Below are positions 26,347-35,638 of a DNA stretch of 64,000 nt, one piece after another. The DNA is from Deltaproteobacteria bacterium (GTDB lineage Bacteria; Lernaellota; Lernaellaia; JACKCT01). The stretch is taken from contig JACKCT010000001.1 in NCBI GenBank assembly GCA_020633895.1, forward strand, positions 248,001-312,000, read 5' to 3'. Made by a program: the position numbers and the translations under genes. The notes beneath the pieces were generated by a model. That model searched no databases. It was not told the origin of the DNA and saw only the letters and a program-made list of their open reading frames with translations. Position 1 is the stretch's first letter. Every line of letters begins with the position of its first letter.

Positions 26347-28113
26347 ATGGCCAATACGGAGAAGATTTCGGGCGGCGGGCTCGTCTCGCGCATGCTCGCG
26401 GCGGAGGGCGTCGAGGTCGTTTTCGGGATCATCGACGGAACGTATTTCGGGTTCTATTCGACCCTCGGTGACAACGACATCGCGCTGGTCACACCGCGCC
26501 ACGAGTCCAGCGGCGTCCACATGGCCGCGGCCTATGCGCGCCTGACCGGGAAGCTCGGGGTGTGCATGGCGAGTAACGGCCCCGGCGTGGCCAATGTGCT
26601 GCCCGGCGTGGCGGTGGAAAACTCGGAAGGCAACCGCGTCCTGCTTGTCACCAGCTCCCGCCGTCCGGAGATCGTCTATCCCGATCGGGGAGGCACGTTC
26701 CAGTGCTGGGATCAGGTCAAGACGATCAGCGGCATCGCCAAGCTCTCGGTCTGGATTCCTTCTTTTGATCGCATTCCGGAAATCATGCGTCGCGCGCTGC
26801 GCGTATGCTACGCGGGACGGCCCGGCGTGGTGCATGTGGACATTCCCGAGTCGGTGATGAACGGCAAGTTCGAATACAAGCCCGCCTCGGTGCAGGTGCC
26901 GGTCAATTACCGCCGGGTGACGCCGATCAAACCCGATCCGGAGCAGGTCAAACAGGCCGCCGATCTGCTGGCCGCCGCGCCGTTGCCGATGATCCACGCG
27001 GGCAGCGGCGTGCTGCACGCCTGCGCGACCAAGGAATTGCAGGAACTGGCCGAGTTCGCGCGCATCCCCGTGATGACCAGTTGGGCGGCGCGGGGCGCGA
27101 TCCCCGAATCGTCCGACTGCGCCGTGTCCATGGTGACGATCGATCTGCAAAAGCAGGTGCGCAACGAGGCCGACCTGGTGCTGGGCATCGGGACGCGCTT
27201 CGGCGAAACCGACTGGTGGGCCAAGCCGCCGTACTGGCGCAGCCCGTCGGAGCAGAAGCTCATTCAGGTCGACATCGACGACGAGATGATGGGCATGAAC
27301 AAGCCCATGACCCTGGGGATCGTCGCCGACGCCAAGGAGTTCATTGTCGCGCTCGCCAAGGAACTCAAGGACCGCGCCGACCGTCCCCACATCGACACCC
27401 GCAACGCCAAGCTGGCCGAGTACAAAGTCGCGCGGGAAAAATCGCACGCGGAGCTGGACAAGAAGCTCACGAAAAAGACCGAGGGGGTGCATTCCGCGGC
27501 GGTGGCCAAGATCTCCCAGAAGGTTTTCGGCGACGACGCGGTCATCGTCATCGACGGCGGCAACACGGCCGTGTGGACCAACTTCTACCACCAGGCCAAC
27601 GTGCCTCAGTCGCTGTTGGGGACGCCGAAACTCGGCCACCTGGGCGCGGGAGTGCCCCAGGCGCTGGGGGCGAAGGTTGCGCGCCCGGACAAGCCGGTGT
27701 ACTGCGTAATTGGGGACGGCGCGATGGGAATGCAGCCCCAGGAGATCGAGACGGCCGTGCGCAACGGGTTGGCCGTGACCTACCTGGTGCTGTGTGACAA
27801 GGCGTGGGGCATGGTGAAGATGAATCAGCAGTTCACCCTCAAGCCGCTCAAGACGCTCATCAAAAAATCGCTCAGCCCCGAAGAGACGATCAACACCGAC
27901 CTGGGCGAGATCGCCTGGGACGACATGGCCCGGTCCATGGGCGCCCACGGCGAGCGTGTGAAGACCAACGAAGAGTTGGAGCCCGCGCTGCGCCGGTGCA
28001 TCGAGTCGGGAAAACCGGCGGTGGTGCACGTGGACGTGGACCCGGTGGTGCATATGTGGGCCCCGGCCCTGAAGACCTTCAAGGATATGCACCTGGAGCC
28101 CAAGGGCGAGTAG
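26347..28113 (+). CDS. Thiamine pyrophosphate-dependent enzyme, acetolactate-synthase-like
   Basis: A 588-residue enzyme with the three-domain PYR, central and PP layout of the acetolactate synthase/pyruvate decarboxylase group. The activating Glu53 is in RHESSG. The PP-domain motif starts GDGAMGM (Asp457), but the Asn-Asn end is Cys483-Asp484 (LVLCDKAWG), so the usual Asn metal ligand is Asp. The partner reaction cannot be read; decarboxylation or carboligation of a 2-oxoacid is likely. It is not a plain IlvB, since no small subunit is nearby. The ATG has AGGGGA upstream. It sits between two BASS transporters. Confidence 0.8.
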   Translation: MANTEKISGGGLVSRMLAAEGVEVVFGIIDGTYFGFYSTLGDNDIALVTPRHESSGVHMAAAYARLTGKLGVCMASNGPGVANVLPGVAVENSEGNRVLLVTSSRRPEIVYPDRGGTFQCWDQVKTISGIAKLSVWIPSFDRIPEIMRRALRVCYAGRPGVVHVDIPESVMNGKFEYKPASVQVPVNYRRVTPIKPDPEQVKQAADLLAAAPLPMIHAGSGVLHACATKELQELAEFARIPVMTSWAARGAIPESSDCAVSMVTIDLQKQVRNEADLVLGIGTRFGETDWWAKPPYWRSPSEQKLIQVDIDDEMMGMNKPMTLGIVADAKEFIVALAKELKDRADRPHIDTRNAKLAEYKVAREKSHAELDKKLTKKTEGVHSAAVAKISQKVFGDDAVIVIDGGNTAVWTNFYHQANVPQSLLGTPKLGHLGAGVPQALGAKVARPDKPVYCVIGDGAMGMQPQEIETAVRNGLAVTYLVLCDKAWGMVKMNQQFTLKPLKTLIKKSLSPEETINTDLGEIAWDDMARSMGAHGERVKTNEELEPALRRCIESGKPAVVHVDVDPVVHMWAPALKTFKDMHLEPKGE

Positions 28114-28184
28114 CCGGGTCGGCCCGGCGGACTGACGGACATGGTCGCGGCTGATGAAATGATTTTCATGCTCGGAGAGATGAC

Positions 28185-29129
28185 ATGAACCCGGTGCCGC
28201 CGGTCGATCAGATGGTCCTGAATCTGCCGGGCAGCATGTGGCTGCTCAACGTGATCCTGGGGCTGATCATGTTCGGCGTGGCGTTGGATCTGCATCTCGA
28301 CGATTTTAAGCGCGTGCTCAAGTCGCCGAAGGGCCCGGCGATCGGTCTGGTCTGCCAGTTTCTGGTGCTGCCGGCGCTGACGTTCCTGTTGATCGAGCTG
28401 ATCGAACCGGCGCCGAGCATTGCTCTGGGCATGGTGGTCGTGGCCTGCTGTCCGGGCGGGAATATCTCGAACTTCACCACGCATCTGGCGGGGGGCAACA
28501 CGGCGCTGTCGATCAGCATGACGGCCGTCTCGACGGCGGTGTCGGTGATCCTGACGCCGGTGAACATCGCGTTTTGGGGCGGGGCGAGTTCGGTAACGTC
28601 CGGACTGCTGCAGGAGGTGCATTTGGACCCGATGCAGATGATGGCGACGGTGACGGTGATCCTCGGCATCCCGCTGGTGGTGGGCATGTTGATCGAGGCG
28701 CGTCGGCCCCGGGTGGCGGCGTTCTTTCGCAAGCCGCTGAAATATTTCTCCATCGGATTTTTCGTCGCGTTCATCCTGATCGCGTTTCAACAAAACGTGG
28801 ACAACTTCCTCAAATACGTGGGCCTCATCATGATCGTGGTGGCGCTGCAAAACGGATTGGCCCTGTTCGGCGCGTACGGCATCGCCCGCGCGTTCAAGGA
28901 GACCGAGCAGGACGCCCGCGCCATCGGCATCGAAGTGGGCATGCAAAATTCCGCATTGGGATTGACGCTGATTTTCACGTTTTTCAACGGCTTGGGCGGC
29001 ATGGCTATCGTCGCGGCGTGGTGGGGGATTTGGCATCTGGTCTCCGGCCTCGGCGTGGCGGGGGTGTGGTCGACGATGGATCGCCTGGCCGTGGCCCGCC
29101 AACGGGCCGGGAGCCGAACCGCCGCATGA
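28185..29129 (+). CDS. Bile acid:sodium symporter (BASS) family transporter 2
   Basis: A 314-residue membrane protein with about ten helices and the BASS motifs ACCPGGNISNFTTHLAGGN and EVGMQNSALGLTL. It is related to but clearly distinct from BASS transporter 1. The ATG follows GGAGAG. It starts 71 bases after the TPP enzyme, and its stop codon overlaps the next start as ATGA, so it belongs to the same operon. The substrate is unknown; an organic anion connected with the TPP enzyme is inferred. Confidence 0.88.
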   Translation: MNPVPPVDQMVLNLPGSMWLLNVILGLIMFGVALDLHLDDFKRVLKSPKGPAIGLVCQFLVLPALTFLLIELIEPAPSIALGMVVVACCPGGNISNFTTHLAGGNTALSISMTAVSTAVSVILTPVNIAFWGGASSVTSGLLQEVHLDPMQMMATVTVILGIPLVVGMLIEARRPRVAAFFRKPLKYFSIGFFVAFILIAFQQNVDNFLKYVGLIMIVVALQNGLALFGAYGIARAFKETEQDARAIGIEVGMQNSALGLTLIFTFFNGLGGMAIVAAWWGIWHLVSGLGVAGVWSTMDRLAVARQRAGSRTAA

Positions 29130-30124
29130 GTCCCCGCAAACCCAAGTCGAAGTTGTTGGATCCCACGGCCCGGTCGGTCCTCGTAACCGGCGCGTCCGGC
29201 TATATCGGGCGGCTGCTCATCGAACGGCTCGCCGCGGAACCGGGATCGATCGAAAACCTCGTCGCTTTCGACGTCGCCGACGTGCCGAAGAAAAAGCGCC
29301 TGGAGGGGGTGCATTATGTGAAGGGCGACATCCGCAAACCCCTGGACGGCCTGTTCAAGGCGCACAAGACGGACACGGTGGTGCATCTGGCGTCGATCGT
29401 GAAAGCGCCGCCGGGTAAAGAGGGGCGGCAGTTCGCCTACGAAGTCGACGTGGAGGGGACGCAGAATATCCTGAAGGCGTGCCTGAAAGCGAAGGCGAAA
29501 AAACTGATCGTCACCAGCAGCGGCGCGGCGTACGGTTACTACGCGGACAATCCGGAATGGTTGGTGGAGTCGGACGCGATTCGGGGCAACGAGTCGTTCG
29601 CCTATTCCTACCACAAGCGCTTGGTCGAGGAGATGTTGGCCAAGGCGCGGGACGAGCATCCCCAACTCAAGCAGCTCATCCTGCGGCCCGGCACAATCCT
29701 GGGGGCGAACGTGTCCAACCAGATCACCGATTTGTTCGAAAAGCCGGTGGTCCTGGGGGTGACGGGGCGGGATACGCCGTTCGTGTTTATTTGGGACGAA
29801 GACGTGGTCTCGGTCATCGAGACGGGCATCCGCAAGGACAAGGTGGGCGTCTACAATCTGGCCGGCGACGGATACCTGACCATGCGGGACATTGCGAAAA
29901 AGATCGGCAAGCCGTACGTGGCCATTCCGGGATTGGCGTTGGAAGCGGCGCTGGCGGTGCTGAAAATCCTGGGCAAAACGCAGTACGGGCCCGAGCAGGT
30001 GGACTTCATTCGCTATCGCCCGGTGCTCTCCAACGAGCGCCTCAAAACGGTGTTTCGTTACAAGCCGAAAAAGACGAGCGAGGAAGTTTTCGACTTCTAC
30101 TGGGGGCAGCGGGGCCTTGGGTAA
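29126..30124 (+). CDS. NAD-dependent epimerase/dehydratase (extended SDR)
   Basis: A 332-residue extended short-chain dehydrogenase. The NAD-binding motif is TGASGYIG near residue 24. TSSGAAYG supplies the catalytic Ser/Thr region, and YSYHK carries the catalytic Tyr and Lys. It could be an epimerase, a 3-beta-hydroxysteroid-dehydrogenase-like enzyme or a reductase. It overlaps the BASS 2 stop codon (ATGA) and the following SDR start, so it is tightly coupled within the operon. Confidence 0.85.
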   Translation: MSPRKPKSKLLDPTARSVLVTGASGYIGRLLIERLAAEPGSIENLVAFDVADVPKKKRLEGVHYVKGDIRKPLDGLFKAHKTDTVVHLASIVKAPPGKEGRQFAYEVDVEGTQNILKACLKAKAKKLIVTSSGAAYGYYADNPEWLVESDAIRGNESFAYSYHKRLVEEMLAKARDEHPQLKQLILRPGTILGANVSNQITDLFEKPVVLGVTGRDTPFVFIWDEDVVSVIETGIRKDKVGVYNLAGDGYLTMRDIAKKIGKPYVAIPGLALEAALAVLKILGKTQYGPEQVDFIRYRPVLSNERLKTVFRYKPKKTSEEVFDFYWGQRGLG

Positions 30125-30923
30125 GCCGTACGATCCAACGGGCAAGGTCGTGGTCATCACCGGCGCGGCGGGGGGCATCGGCAGCGCGTTGGCGTCGCGA
30201 TTCGCCAATGCCGGATGCAAGCTCGCGCTGATGGATATCGCCGAGGGACCGCTGGCCCAGTTGGCGGAGTACCTTTCCCACGACGGCACGGAGGTCTTTA
30301 CCCGCGTCAACGACGTGACCGACGAGGCGGACTGCAAGGCGGCGGTGGCGGATGTTGTCGCGCGGTTCGGGGCGATCGACGTGCTTATCAACAACGCCGG
30401 GCGCACGCACCTGAGTTTCTTCGCCGAGACCGAGGTGCGCGTGCTGCGTCAGATCATGGAGATCAACCACTTCGGCGCGGTGCATTGGACGCATCACGCG
30501 CTGCATCCGTTGGAGAAAAACGGCGGGGCCGTGGTGGCGATTTCCAGCATCGCGGGCGTGGGGCCGTTGGCGGGGCGTTGCGGCTATTCGGCGAGCAAGC
30601 ACGCCATGTACGGCTTTTTCGAGTCCATTCGCGGCGAGCTCAAACCCCTGGGCATTCGAGTGATGAGCGTGTGCCCCATGTTCGTGACCAACACGGGCAT
30701 CGGCGCCTCGGCGTTTTCCGGCACCGGCGGCGTGGTGACGAAAGACCGAACGCAGACCGGCAAGACGATCACGCCGGACATGCTCGCCGACGACATCTTC
30801 CACGGCCTCGTGCGCGGCAAGGACCGCCTCTTTCCCACGAGCACCGCGCGGCTGGCGTTCGTGCTCTCGCGCGTGGCGCCGAAATTTTATGAAAAGAAGA
30901 TGTTGAAGAATTTGGTGGGTTAA
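30117..30923 (+). CDS. Classical short-chain dehydrogenase/reductase
   Basis: A 268-residue classical SDR with TGAAGGIG, NNAG, a catalytic Ser in ISSIAGVG, and YSASK. The C-terminal extension with DDIFHGLVRGKDRLFPT resembles SDRs acting on lipid-like or steroid-like substrates, which is only suggestive. The start is TTG, eight bases before the end of the preceding epimerase gene. It is the last gene of the operon, and a strong terminator follows. Confidence 0.88.
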   Translation: MGKPYDPTGKVVVITGAAGGIGSALASRFANAGCKLALMDIAEGPLAQLAEYLSHDGTEVFTRVNDVTDEADCKAAVADVVARFGAIDVLINNAGRTHLSFFAETEVRVLRQIMEINHFGAVHWTHHALHPLEKNGGAVVAISSIAGVGPLAGRCGYSASKHAMYGFFESIRGELKPLGIRVMSVCPMFVTNTGIGASAFSGTGGVVTKDRTQTGKTITPDMLADDIFHGLVRGKDRLFPTSTARLAFVLSRVAPKFYEKKMLKNLVG

Positions 30924-30983
30924 GAGGCCCGCTCCCCTTCGCCGTCGCAACTTCGAATCGGCAATACAACACAACAGCAAAAA

Positions 30984-31010
30984 AAGCCCCGGTCGGGATG
31001 ACCGGGGCTT
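30984..31010. terminator. Bidirectional rho-independent terminator
   Basis: A perfect 11-pair stem (30984-30994 with 31000-31010) with a five-base loop. CGTCGTTTTT follows on the + strand and a run of T precedes it as read on the - strand. It lies between the convergent SDR (+) and pyruvate phosphate dikinase (-) genes and can serve both. Confidence 0.92.
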
Positions 31011-31040
31011 CGTCGTTTTTCGCCAAGGGGGAGGGGGAGG

Positions 31041-33767
31041 CTACTTGGCCGCCTCCGCGATCAGGGCCGCCTGAGCCGCCGCAAGGCGCGCGACCGACAG
31101 GCGCGGCGGGGAGCAGGAGACGTAGTTCAGGCCCACCGTCTGGCAGAAGTGAATCGACGCCGGGTCGCCGCCGTGTTCGCCGCAGATGCCCACCTTGAGC
31201 TTGTCGTTGACGCTGCGGCCCTTCTCCGTGCCCATGCGTACAAGCTGGCCGACGCCGTTGGAGTCGATGGACACGAACGGATCCTCGGGCAGGATGCCGT
31301 TTTGCACGTAGTGGGGCAGGAACTTGCCCGCGTCGTCGCGCGAAAGACCGAAGGTGGTTTGCGTCAGGTCGTTGGTGCCGAAGGAGAAGAAGTCGGCCAC
31401 GGCCGCGATCTCGTCGGCGGTGACGGCCGCGCGAGGCAGCTCGATCATGGTGCCGATCTGGATCTTGAGTTTCTTGGCGTCCTTGATCTCGTCGATCAGC
31501 TTCTCGATCTCGCCGCGCAGGAAGTTCAGTTCCTTCCAATGGCCGACCAGGGGAATCATGATCTCCGGCTTGACCTTGATCTTGTGCTTCTTTTGCACGT
31601 CCAGCGCCGCCTCGATGATGGCGCGGGCCTGCATCAGGTAGATCTCCGGGAAGACGACACCCAGGCGGCAGCCGCGATGGCCGAGCATGGGGTTGAATTC
31701 CTTGAGGGATTGGAGCTTGGCCTTGAGGGTCTTGGCCGGCTGGCCGATGTCCTTGGACAACTCCACGATCTCTTTGTGATTGGTCGGCAGGAATTCGTGC
31801 AGCGGCGGGTCCAGCAGGCGGATCGTCACCGGGCGCGAGCCCATGGCCTTGAGGATGCCGAAGAAGTCGGAGCGCTGCATGGGCAGCAGCTTGGCCAGGG
31901 CCTTTTCCCGGCCTTCCTTGTCGTTGGCCAGGATCATTTCCTGCACCGCCTTGATGCGGTCGCCGCCGAAGAACATATGCTCGGTGCGGCAAAGGCCGAT
32001 GCCCTCGGCGCCGTAAGCCACGGCCAGTTCCGCCTGATCGGGCTGATCGGCGTTGGCGCGCACGTTCATGGTGCGGTACTTGTCGGCCCATTTCATCAAC
32101 TGGGTATAAGCCTGGAAAGTCTTGGACTGGGAGGCGCCCTTGCGCTGGGCGGCGGTGCCGAACAGGCCTTGCTTGACCTCGGAAGGCATGACCTTGATCT
32201 CGCCTTCGTAGACATCGCCCAGGAAACCGTTGAGGGAGATGTACTCGCCCTGACGCACCTTACGGCCTTTGAAGATCGCCGTCTTGGTGCCGTAGTTGAC
32301 CGACAGGTCGCTGCAACCCGCGACGCACACCTTGCCCATCTGACGGGCGACGAGAGCCGCGTGGGAGGTCTGCCCGCCCAGGGCGGTCAGGATACCGTCG
32401 GCCACTTCCATGCCGCCGATGTCCTCGGGGCTCGTTTCGTGGCGGACCAGGATGACATGGTTGCCCTTGGCGGCCATGGCGGCGGCGTCGTCAGCGTGGA
32501 AGACCACCCGACCGCACGCGGCGCCGGGACCGGCGGCCAGGCCCGAGGCCAGGTGGCGGCCTTCCTTCTTGGCATGTTCGATGGACGCCGGATCAAAGAC
32601 CGGCTTGAGCAGTTGGTCCAACGCGTTGGCGTCGGGAATCAGGCGGGTGAGGGCGTCTTTTTCCGTCACCAGCTTTTCCTTGACCATGTCCACGGCGATG
32701 CGGCAGGTGGCAAAGCCCGTGCGCTTGCCGTTGCGCGTCTGGAGCATCCACAGGCGGCCGTGCTCGATGGTGAACTCGACGTCCTGCATGTCTTTGTAGT
32801 GCTTTTCGAGCTTGCGGACGATGGTTTCGAGCTCTTTGTAGATCTTGGGATTGTTCTTTTGCAGATCGGCGAAATCCAGCGGCGTGCGGATACCGGCGAC
32901 CACGTCCTCGCCCTGGGCATTGATCAGATACTCGCCGTAGAGATTCTTGTCGCCGTTGGAGGGATTGCGGGAAAAGCCCACGCCCGTGGCGCAGTCGTCA
33001 CCGAAGTTCCCGAAGACCATGGCCTGCACGTTGACGGCCGTGCCCCATTCCTCGGGGATCTTGTTGATGCGCCGGTAGACCTTGGCGCGCTCGTTGTGCC
33101 AGGACTCGATGACGGCCCCGATGGCGCCCCAGAGCTGATCGCGAGGATTCTGGGGGAAGGGCTTTTTCGTGCGTTGTTTGACCAGCTTCTTGAATTCGCT
33201 GACCAGTTCCTTGAGGTCGTCGAGTTCGAGTTCCACGTCGAAGGTGACACCCCGGCGTTTCTTGATCTTTTCGATCACCGATTCGAACGGATCGACTTCC
33301 GACTTGGTGCGGGGGCGGATATCCAGCACCACGTCACCGTACATCTGGATGAATCGGCGGTAGCAGTCCCACGCGGCGCGGGGGTTGTCCTTTTCGATGA
33401 CCTTCACAATTTCGTCGTTGATGCCCAGGTTGAGCACCGTGTCCATCATGCCCGGCATGGACACCCGCGCGCCCGAACGCACCGACACCAGGAGCGGATG
33501 CTCCAGATCGTTAAACTTACGGCCCATGACCTTTTCCACCTTGGCCATGGCGTCGTCGATCTGCTGCGTCAGTTCGGGAGGATATTGACGTTTGTGATCG
33601 TAAAAGTACGTGCAGACTTCGGTGCTGATGGTGAATCCGGCGGGAACGGGGATGCCCAGGTTGCTCATCTCCGCCAGGTTGGCGCCTTTGCCGCCCAGGA
33701 GGTTTTTCATCTGAGCCTTGCCCTCGGCTTTCCCGCCGCCGAAGGTGTAGACGTACTTATTCGCCAT
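31041..33767 (-). CDS. ppdK: Pyruvate, phosphate dikinase
   Basis: A 908-residue PPDK that interconverts pyruvate + ATP + Pi with PEP + AMP + PPi. The N-terminal ATP-grasp domain begins after GGGKAEGKAQMKNLLGGKGANL. The phosphohistidine domain has GGQTSHAALVARQMGK (His469). The C-terminal PEP/pyruvate TIM barrel includes TEHMFFGGDR and ends with GEHGGDPASIHF and the SCSPPR loop. The length is near family norms (about 870-890). ATG at 33767 follows GGAGGAGA. It faces the beta-CASP gene and nifJ; with NifJ it links acetyl-CoA, pyruvate and PEP. Confidence 0.97.
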   Translation of the reverse strand: MANKYVYTFGGGKAEGKAQMKNLLGGKGANLAEMSNLGIPVPAGFTISTEVCTYFYDHKRQYPPELTQQIDDAMAKVEKVMGRKFNDLEHPLLVSVRSGARVSMPGMMDTVLNLGINDEIVKVIEKDNPRAAWDCYRRFIQMYGDVVLDIRPRTKSEVDPFESVIEKIKKRRGVTFDVELELDDLKELVSEFKKLVKQRTKKPFPQNPRDQLWGAIGAVIESWHNERAKVYRRINKIPEEWGTAVNVQAMVFGNFGDDCATGVGFSRNPSNGDKNLYGEYLINAQGEDVVAGIRTPLDFADLQKNNPKIYKELETIVRKLEKHYKDMQDVEFTIEHGRLWMLQTRNGKRTGFATCRIAVDMVKEKLVTEKDALTRLIPDANALDQLLKPVFDPASIEHAKKEGRHLASGLAAGPGAACGRVVFHADDAAAMAAKGNHVILVRHETSPEDIGGMEVADGILTALGGQTSHAALVARQMGKVCVAGCSDLSVNYGTKTAIFKGRKVRQGEYISLNGFLGDVYEGEIKVMPSEVKQGLFGTAAQRKGASQSKTFQAYTQLMKWADKYRTMNVRANADQPDQAELAVAYGAEGIGLCRTEHMFFGGDRIKAVQEMILANDKEGREKALAKLLPMQRSDFFGILKAMGSRPVTIRLLDPPLHEFLPTNHKEIVELSKDIGQPAKTLKAKLQSLKEFNPMLGHRGCRLGVVFPEIYLMQARAIIEAALDVQKKHKIKVKPEIMIPLVGHWKELNFLRGEIEKLIDEIKDAKKLKIQIGTMIELPRAAVTADEIAAVADFFSFGTNDLTQTTFGLSRDDAGKFLPHYVQNGILPEDPFVSIDSNGVGQLVRMGTEKGRSVNDKLKVGICGEHGGDPASIHFCQTVGLNYVSCSPPRLSVARLAAAQAALIAEAAK

Positions 33768-34061
33768 GGAAAATCTCCTCCTTAATGGCCCGGCTTTTCT
33801 TGCGCGGGGCGGATGATATGCGAGCAACGCAAGTCGCGGTCATGGCCCGGGGGCCCGTCTGGCTTTGGGAGTCAAACAAGGAATAGCGCGTCGGCACAAG
33901 ACCGCCTGTGAACCAACAATTTCGTACCGCTTTTTCCCGTCACACGCAAGCTTGTCGGGCGTTTTACGGACACCTCGCACCGGGATGGATCCCCGTCTCG
34001 GGGTTGTTGCCTCGTGTCGCCGCGACTAGGATGATTAGGTGAATTGATCGGGAGATTGGCA

Positions 34062-35444
34062 TTGAAACTTCAGTTCTTAGGCGCGGCGGGGACCGTGACC
34101 GGGTCGCGGCACCTGCTTGAGGTGGGAAAGCGTCGCTTCCTGGTCGATTGCGGCATGTTCCAAGGTCTCAAGACGCTGCGCCTGCGCAACTGGCGGCCGT
34201 TTCCCGTGCCTCCGGCGAGCATCGACGCCGTCCTGCTCACGCACGCCCATATCGATCATTCGGGCTACCTGCCGGTCCTGGTGCGCGAGGGCTTCAAGGG
34301 GCCGATTTACTGCACGGCGCCGACGCGGGATCTGTGCAACATCCTCCTGCCCGACTCGGGGCGCATCCACGAGGAAGACGCCCGCTACGCCCAACGCAAA
34401 GGTTTTTCCAAGCACCGCCCGGCGCTGCCGTTGTACACGGAAGAGGACGCGCTGCGCGTGGCCGAGCGTTTCAAGACGGTGCGTTTCGAAGACGAACTGG
34501 ACCTGCACGAGATCACGGCGACGTATCGGTCCGCGGGGCATATCCTGGGCGCCTCGACGATCGAAGTGCGTTCGGCGGATACGTCGGTGCAGTTCTCCGG
34601 GGACATCGGCGGGGCGCACGACCTGCTCATGCCGCCGGCCGAGGCTCCGGCGCGGGTGGAGCATGTGGTGATGGAGTCCACCTACGGCGATCGGGAGCGG
34701 CCGCCGGGCGATCCCATCGAATTGCTGGGCGACATCGTGCGCGAGACGGTCAAGCGCGACGGCGTTCTGCTCATCCCCGCGTTCGCGGTGGGGCGGTCGC
34801 AAAACCTGCTCTACGCCCTGCGCAAGGTCTTCGACCGCAAGCTCGCGCCCCAGGTGCCGGTCTATCTCAACAGCCCCATGGCCAACCGGGTCACGAAGCT
34901 CTACGAGCGCTACGCTCCCTACCATCGTCTCAACCAAGGCGAGTACGAGGACATCTGCGATCCGGTCACGTTCGTCGGGTCGGTGGAGGAGTCCATCGAG
35001 CTGAATTCGCGCAAGGGGCCGATGATCGTCATCTCGGCCAGCGGCATGATCACCGGCGGACGGATTCTGCATCACATCCGCGCGTTCGGGGGAAATCCGA
35101 AAAACACGATCCTGCTGATGGGCTATCAAGCGCCGGGCACTCGCGGCGCGTCCCTGGAGGCGGGGGAGCGGCGACTGAAGATCCACGGGGATTACGTGGA
35201 GATCAGGGCCGACGTGCAAAAGCTGGACGTCTACTCCGCCCACGCGGACCAAAAAGAACTGCTCTCCTGGATCGGCAAGATCCCGGAGCCGCCCCGCCGG
35301 GTGTTTCTGGTGCACGGCGATCCCCCGGCCTCGGACTGCCTGCGGCGTCTGATCCGCCATCGTTACGGCTTTCCCGCCCAGGTCGCGGAGGACAGCGCGG
35401 CGGTGGATCTGCCCGTCATCAACCACGACTCGGATTCGCTATAG
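34062..35444 (+). CDS. Beta-CASP metallo-beta-lactamase RNase
   Basis: About 460 residues with the metallo-beta-lactamase motif THAHIDHSG (His61, His63, Asp65, His66). The later motifs AGHILGAS, FSGDIG and SAHADQKEL are also present. A beta-CASP domain lies between, with MESTYGDR and SASGMITGGRILHH. This is the profile of bacterial homologues of CPSF73/Ysh1-type RNA nucleases, and the substrate is probably RNA. The start is TTG at 34062, giving MKLQFLGAAGTVTGS, with GGGAG seven bases upstream. Confidence 0.9.
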   Translation: MKLQFLGAAGTVTGSRHLLEVGKRRFLVDCGMFQGLKTLRLRNWRPFPVPPASIDAVLLTHAHIDHSGYLPVLVREGFKGPIYCTAPTRDLCNILLPDSGRIHEEDARYAQRKGFSKHRPALPLYTEEDALRVAERFKTVRFEDELDLHEITATYRSAGHILGASTIEVRSADTSVQFSGDIGGAHDLLMPPAEAPARVEHVVMESTYGDRERPPGDPIELLGDIVRETVKRDGVLLIPAFAVGRSQNLLYALRKVFDRKLAPQVPVYLNSPMANRVTKLYERYAPYHRLNQGEYEDICDPVTFVGSVEESIELNSRKGPMIVISASGMITGGRILHHIRAFGGNPKNTILLMGYQAPGTRGASLEAGERRLKIHGDYVEIRADVQKLDVYSAHADQKELLSWIGKIPEPPRRVFLVHGDPPASDCLRRLIRHRYGFPAQVAEDSAAVDLPVINHDSDSL

Positions 35445-35519
35445 ACGGCCTCGCCCTCGCGGGCCGCGAGGGCGCGATCATTCTCGTTCCGCGCGCCTTT
35501 TTCCCGATTCTTATTTCCG

Positions 35520-35535
35520 CTTGACCTAGGTCAAG
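35520..35535. promoter_or_regulatory. FNR/CRP-family type palindrome upstream of nifJ
   Basis: CTTGACCTAGGTCAAG is a perfect 16-base palindrome. Its core TTGAC-N4-GTCAA matches FNR/ANR/DNR-type boxes. It lies 104 bases before the nifJ ATG. A TAGGAT at 35578-35583 could be the -10, placing the box near -61. A second box of the same type is at 41606-41619. Confidence 0.6.
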
Positions 35536-35638
35536 AAGCCGCTTGTCCTCCGCCGCGAAGCCGTTCTCGGGTTTGTGTAGGATTCCTGCGTACACAAGGT
35601 TTGCCCGTAATTCCTGTTCTTAGTGAGGAGTGCGCGTC

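Noticed and set aside
31149-33785. Long plus-strand open frame across pyruvate phosphate dikinase
   Set aside because: A shadow of ppdK, with no family motifs and no ribosome site.
35453-35473. GC-rich hairpin after the beta-CASP gene
   Set aside because: A nine-pair stem is present but the T tract is missing, so I did not annotate a terminator.
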